From NCBI GenBank assembly GCA_029987045.1, contig DALTWN010000080.1:1-5204 (forward strand): a stretch of 5,204 nucleotides of DNA, written 5' to 3'. Origin of the DNA: Methanocorpusculum sp. GTDB taxonomy: Archaea; Halobacteriota; Methanomicrobia; Methanomicrobiales; Methanocorpusculaceae. Each line of letters opens with the position of its first letter. Within the stretch, counting starts at the first letter, position 1. Below the pieces are notes generated by a model. It ran no database searches and was not told the DNA's origin. It worked only from the letters and a program-made list of their open reading frames with translations. A program made the translations under genes and the position numbers. Of the stretch, positions 3,209 to 5,204 are shown piece after piece.

Positions 3209-5184
3209 TGAAAAAAACTGCCATACTGATTGGAGTGCTGCTTGTTGCATTCTGTGTGCTTGCTGTTCCTGCAGCGGCAAGTTCTCCGGCAGTGGAGACT
3301 GCCATTGCCCATGGGCTTGACTATCTTGCAGCGCAGCAGAATGACGATGCCGGCATTGTAGAAATGAATATGCTTTCAAGTAGCATCAGTCCCACGTGGT
3401 TTACGGTGAATGCGATTGTTGCTGCAGAAGAGGATCCGCTTTCCGGACGCTGGGTGAAAGGAGACCAAACCTTCCTCACCTATCTTCTCGAGGGTGATTC
3501 CCGCAGTGATGGGACCGCTGAAATCGCCAAATGGATCACCTATTGTGCCGCGTGCGGAGCGGATCCGCGTACCTACGGCGGATACGATGCAGTATCTGCA
3601 CTGAAAAGCAAGATTGCTGCTGATGGAAAAGGCGGGCAATACGTATATACGACCTACTGGACCATTTTTGGTCTGACCGCGGCAGGGGAAGATGCATCGT
3701 CGTCATTATCCTGGCTGCTGTCACAGCAGCTGGATACCGGCGGGTTTGGATCGTATGGTAAAGACTATGGCGATGCAGGTGATGCAGATAACACTGCAGC
3801 AGCAGTTATGGCAATGATTGCAGCCGGCATGTCGCCGAATGACGAGCCGGTCAAGAAGGCGATTGCATTCCTGCGCAGTATCCAGGAAGACAATGGCGGA
3901 TTCAATTACGGATACTACTCTTCTGCGAACCTTGCATCGACTGCATGGGTACTCCAGGCATTCTGTGCTGCAGGTATTGATCCGTCGACAGTTACGAAGA
4001 ATGGAAAGAATCCAGTCGACTATATGCTGTCTCTTCAGAAGGACGACGGGTCATTCAGGTATACAGAAAGTCTGACGGACAGTCCGGCGGGAATGACGGC
4101 ACGTGCAGTTGCTGCACTCTGCGGAAATCCGTATCCGATACTTCCTGGTGAAAAGAAGTTCAACATCGCCGGAGGAACCGTTGCAGAAAAAACCACGGTT
4201 TCTCCAGTTGCATCAGCACCGGTTTATTCGCCGGGTAGTGAGTGGACGCCGGTAACCATCACTGATGATTTCGGATACACGGTCTCAATCAATGCCAAGC
4301 CAGAACGCATCATATCTCTAGCCCCGACGAATACGGAAATCCTGTTCGCTGTAGGTGCCGGAGACAGAGTCGTCGGGGTTACCGAATACTGTGATTATCC
4401 GGAAGAAGCCACAACGAAACCGATCATCGGCGGATATTCAACGCCGAATGTGGAAAAGATCGTATCGCTCGATCCTGATCTGATTATAGCCTATTATGGA
4501 AACGGGCTTGAAACGATCAATCACATCAAGGAGTTGGGATACAATGTGATTACGCTGAATTCTGATTCACTTGATGGATCGTACCGGGGGATTGAACTCA
4601 TCGGCGAAGCTGTCGGGTGCAAGGATGCGGCTGATTCTCTTGTATCAATGATGAAATCCAATCTGGCGGTTCTGCAGAGCAAACTTCCTACCGATGCGGA
4701 AAAACCGGTTGTCGTGCACTGTCTTTGGACCGATCCGCTCTGGGTATCCGGATCACATACGTTTGAGGATGAAATGATCGCTGCAGCAGGCGGTATCAAC
4801 GGCGCGTCGTTTGTCGATGGGTGGGGTATTGTGACCATTGAAAAGTTCCTCACACTCGATCCGGACATTATCATTGTCGATAATGGAATGGGGATGGGGG
4901 GCAATGCGGATGATGTTCTCAAGAACTACTTTGAGAATGATCCGCGGCTTCGGGAATTGTCCGCTGTAAAGAATAGGCAGGTCTACATCATGCATGCAGA
5001 TCTGATCGACCGTGGTGGTCCTAGAATCGTCGAAGCTATCACCTATCTGTCTCAGATATGTCATCCGGAAATTTACGGCGAGTATACACAGTTCCAGGAA
5101 ACAACGGCATCGACTCCCGGGTTCGGTATTGTAGGATTCCTTGGAGTCCTAGGTGCAGCTCTTCTTCTCAGAAGGAGAGCATAA
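3205..5184 (+). CDS. Surface-anchored fusion: prenyltransferase/squalene-oxidase-repeat alpha-toroid plus BtuF-like cobalamin-type binding domain, PGF-CTERM tail
   Basis: 659 residues. It has a signal peptide (1-25, ending PAAA), an alpha-toroid (about 26-312), a linker (313-347), a class III substrate-binding domain (about 348-626) and a PGF-CTERM tail (637-659, TPGFG to RRRA). The toroid shows repeats of the form L-x-x-Q-x-x-x-G-G-F at Q44, Q175, Q227 and Q278, without the DxDD or DCTAE motifs of terpene cyclases, so it is probably a binding rather than catalytic fold, as in transcobalamin. The second domain resembles BtuF: 'RIISLAPTNTEILFAVGAG', 'EYCDYP', 'NVEKIVSLDPDLIIA', 'PLWVSG..TF..E', 'GPRIVEA' and 'HPE'. 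E417 and E546 sit where E. coli BtuF has its BtuC-docking glutamates. Most archaeal binding proteins are N-terminally anchored and single-domain, so this architecture is unusual. The likely role is surface capture and delivery of a corrinoid to an ABC importer; a siderophore or another ligand is possible. Confidence 0.9.
   Translation: MMKKTAILIGVLLVAFCVLAVPAAASSPAVETAIAHGLDYLAAQQNDDAGIVEMNMLSSSISPTWFTVNAIVAAEEDPLSGRWVKGDQTFLTYLLEGDSRSDGTAEIAKWITYCAACGADPRTYGGYDAVSALKSKIAADGKGGQYVYTTYWTIFGLTAAGEDASSSLSWLLSQQLDTGGFGSYGKDYGDAGDADNTAAAVMAMIAAGMSPNDEPVKKAIAFLRSIQEDNGGFNYGYYSSANLASTAWVLQAFCAAGIDPSTVTKNGKNPVDYMLSLQKDDGSFRYTESLTDSPAGMTARAVAALCGNPYPILPGEKKFNIAGGTVAEKTTVSPVASAPVYSPGSEWTPVTITDDFGYTVSINAKPERIISLAPTNTEILFAVGAGDRVVGVTEYCDYPEEATTKPIIGGYSTPNVEKIVSLDPDLIIAYYGNGLETINHIKELGYNVITLNSDSLDGSYRGIELIGEAVGCKDAADSLVSMMKSNLAVLQSKLPTDAEKPVVVHCLWTDPLWVSGSHTFEDEMIAAAGGINGASFVDGWGIVTIEKFLTLDPDIIIVDNGMGMGGNADDVLKNYFENDPRLRELSAVKNRQVYIMHADLIDRGGPRIVEAITYLSQICHPEIYGEYTQFQETTASTPGFGIVGFLGVLGAALLLRRRA
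3280..4140 (+). other. Alpha-toroid domain (prenyltransferase/squalene oxidase repeats; transcobalamin alpha-domain-like)
   Basis: Residues 26-312 are helical and hold four recurring units: 'LDYLAAQQNDDAG', 'LSWLLSQQLDTGGFG', 'IAFLRSIQEDNGGFN' and 'VDYMLSLQKDDGSFR'. Alternating Ala-rich helices such as 'TAAAVMAMIAAG', 'TAWVLQAFCAAG' and 'TARAVAALCG' complete the helix pairs. This repeat type builds alpha6/alpha6 barrels in squalene cyclases, complement C3 TED domains and the cobalamin-binding alpha domain of intrinsic factor and transcobalamin. Cysteines C114 and C117 form a CxxC pair of unknown meaning; C254 and C306 lie at the ends of equivalent helices. Confidence 0.75.
4246..5082 (+). other. 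BtuF-like class III periplasmic-binding-protein domain
   Basis: Residues 348-626 have two Rossmann-like lobes of the BtuF/FhuD type. The N-lobe carries 'RIISLAPTNTE', 'GVTEYCDYPE' (aligning with the BtuF 'SYSDYP' stretch that contributes a cobalamin contact) and 'NVEKIVSLDPDLIIAY'. The C-lobe carries 'PLWVSGSHTFEDEMIAAAGG', 'TIEKFLTLDPDIIIVDN', 'GGPRIVEA' and 'CHPE'. The PLW-G-TF-E-AGG and GPR-VEA motifs favour the cobalamin-binding branch over siderophore binders, though this is a by-eye judgement. Confidence 0.8.
5113..5181 (+). other. PGF-CTERM sorting signal
   Basis: Residues 637-659 read TPGFG, a hydrophobic stretch rich in G, V, L and A, then RRRA at the C-terminus. This is the archaeosortase A recognition tail: cleavage and lipid attachment at the C-terminal side would anchor the protein to the cell surface with the toroid facing outward. 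Confidence 0.8.
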
Positions 5185-5191
5185 TTTTTTT
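5185..5191 (+). terminator. T7 tract after the toroid-BtuF gene
   Basis: Seven T directly follow the TAA at 5182-5184, consistent with archaeal oligo-T termination and a transcript end here. The remaining bases (5192-5204) hold CCCTTTGGG, which may be the start of another feature cut by the window edge; nothing more can be read from it. Confidence 0.5.
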
Positions 5192-5204
5192 CTAACCCTT
5201 TGGG

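Noticed and set aside
2542..3312. Minus-strand open frames of 120-131 codons opposite the middle gene
   Set aside because: They lie fully opposite well-supported coding sequence, have no domain-like content or ribosome sites, and are Ser/Thr/Pro-rich shadows.
3280..4140. Toroid domain as a catalytic terpene cyclase or prenyltransferase
   Set aside because: No DxDD or DCTAE motif is present, and the protein is exported and fused to a binding protein, so a binding role is more likely.
4521..5064. Minus-strand open frames of 103-133 codons opposite the BtuF-like domain
   Set aside because: They mirror strongly conserved BtuF motifs on the plus strand and have no independent evidence of coding.
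1..5204. tRNA, rRNA, insertion sequence or attachment site
   Set aside because: Coding sequence fills almost the whole window and the longest gap is 36 bases, so there is no room for such elements and no matching motif was seen.

Overview
The window looks like part of a methanogenic euryarchaeon chromosome, most likely order Methanomicrobiales (a Methanocorpusculum-like genome is a reasonable guess, not a proof). The reasons are two archaeal C-terminal sorting tails (a PGF-CTERM with TPGFG, a hydrophobic stretch and RRR, plus an SPMP variant), Thr/Pro stalks, Ser/Thr sequons on secreted proteins, oligo-T tracts after stop codons and a GGAGG Shine-Dalgarno. All genes lie on the + strand, and all four look extracytoplasmic, although the N-terminus of gene 1 is off the window.

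Layout. (1) Positions 1-647: the 3' part of a gene entering from the left, ending in two tandem 'GWN...GYW/GLW' beta modules with no membrane anchor. (2) Positions 684-2363: a 559-residue modular surface protein with a signal peptide, a beta domain, an InlB-B-repeat-like domain, a Gly linker, a DUF4430 (transcobalamin C-terminal-like) domain, a Gly/Ser linker, a further beta module, a Thr/Pro stalk and a sorting tail. (3) Positions 2381-3208: a 275-residue protein with a signal peptide, one beta domain homologous to the last module of gene 2, a sequon-rich stalk and an ordinary C-terminal transmembrane anchor. (4) Positions 3205-5184: a 659-residue fusion of a prenyltransferase/squalene-oxidase-repeat alpha-toroid with a BtuF-like class III substrate-binding domain and a PGF-CTERM tail. 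Genes 3 and 4 overlap by 4 bp with a strong Shine-Dalgarno, so they are probably translationally coupled. Oligo-T tracts follow genes 1, 2 and 4.

How they may work together. Vertebrate intrinsic factor and transcobalamin hold cobalamin between an alpha6/alpha6 toroid and a small beta domain of the DUF4430 type. Here both folds occur in one locus, split over two cell-surface proteins, and the toroid is fused to a BtuF-type binding protein that keeps glutamates at the positions used to dock on BtuC. The working hypothesis is a surface-anchored, split transcobalamin-like corrinoid capture system that feeds a BtuCD importer. No BtuC/BtuD gene is in the window. The domain calls rest on motifs read by eye; the ligand and the partnership are inference.
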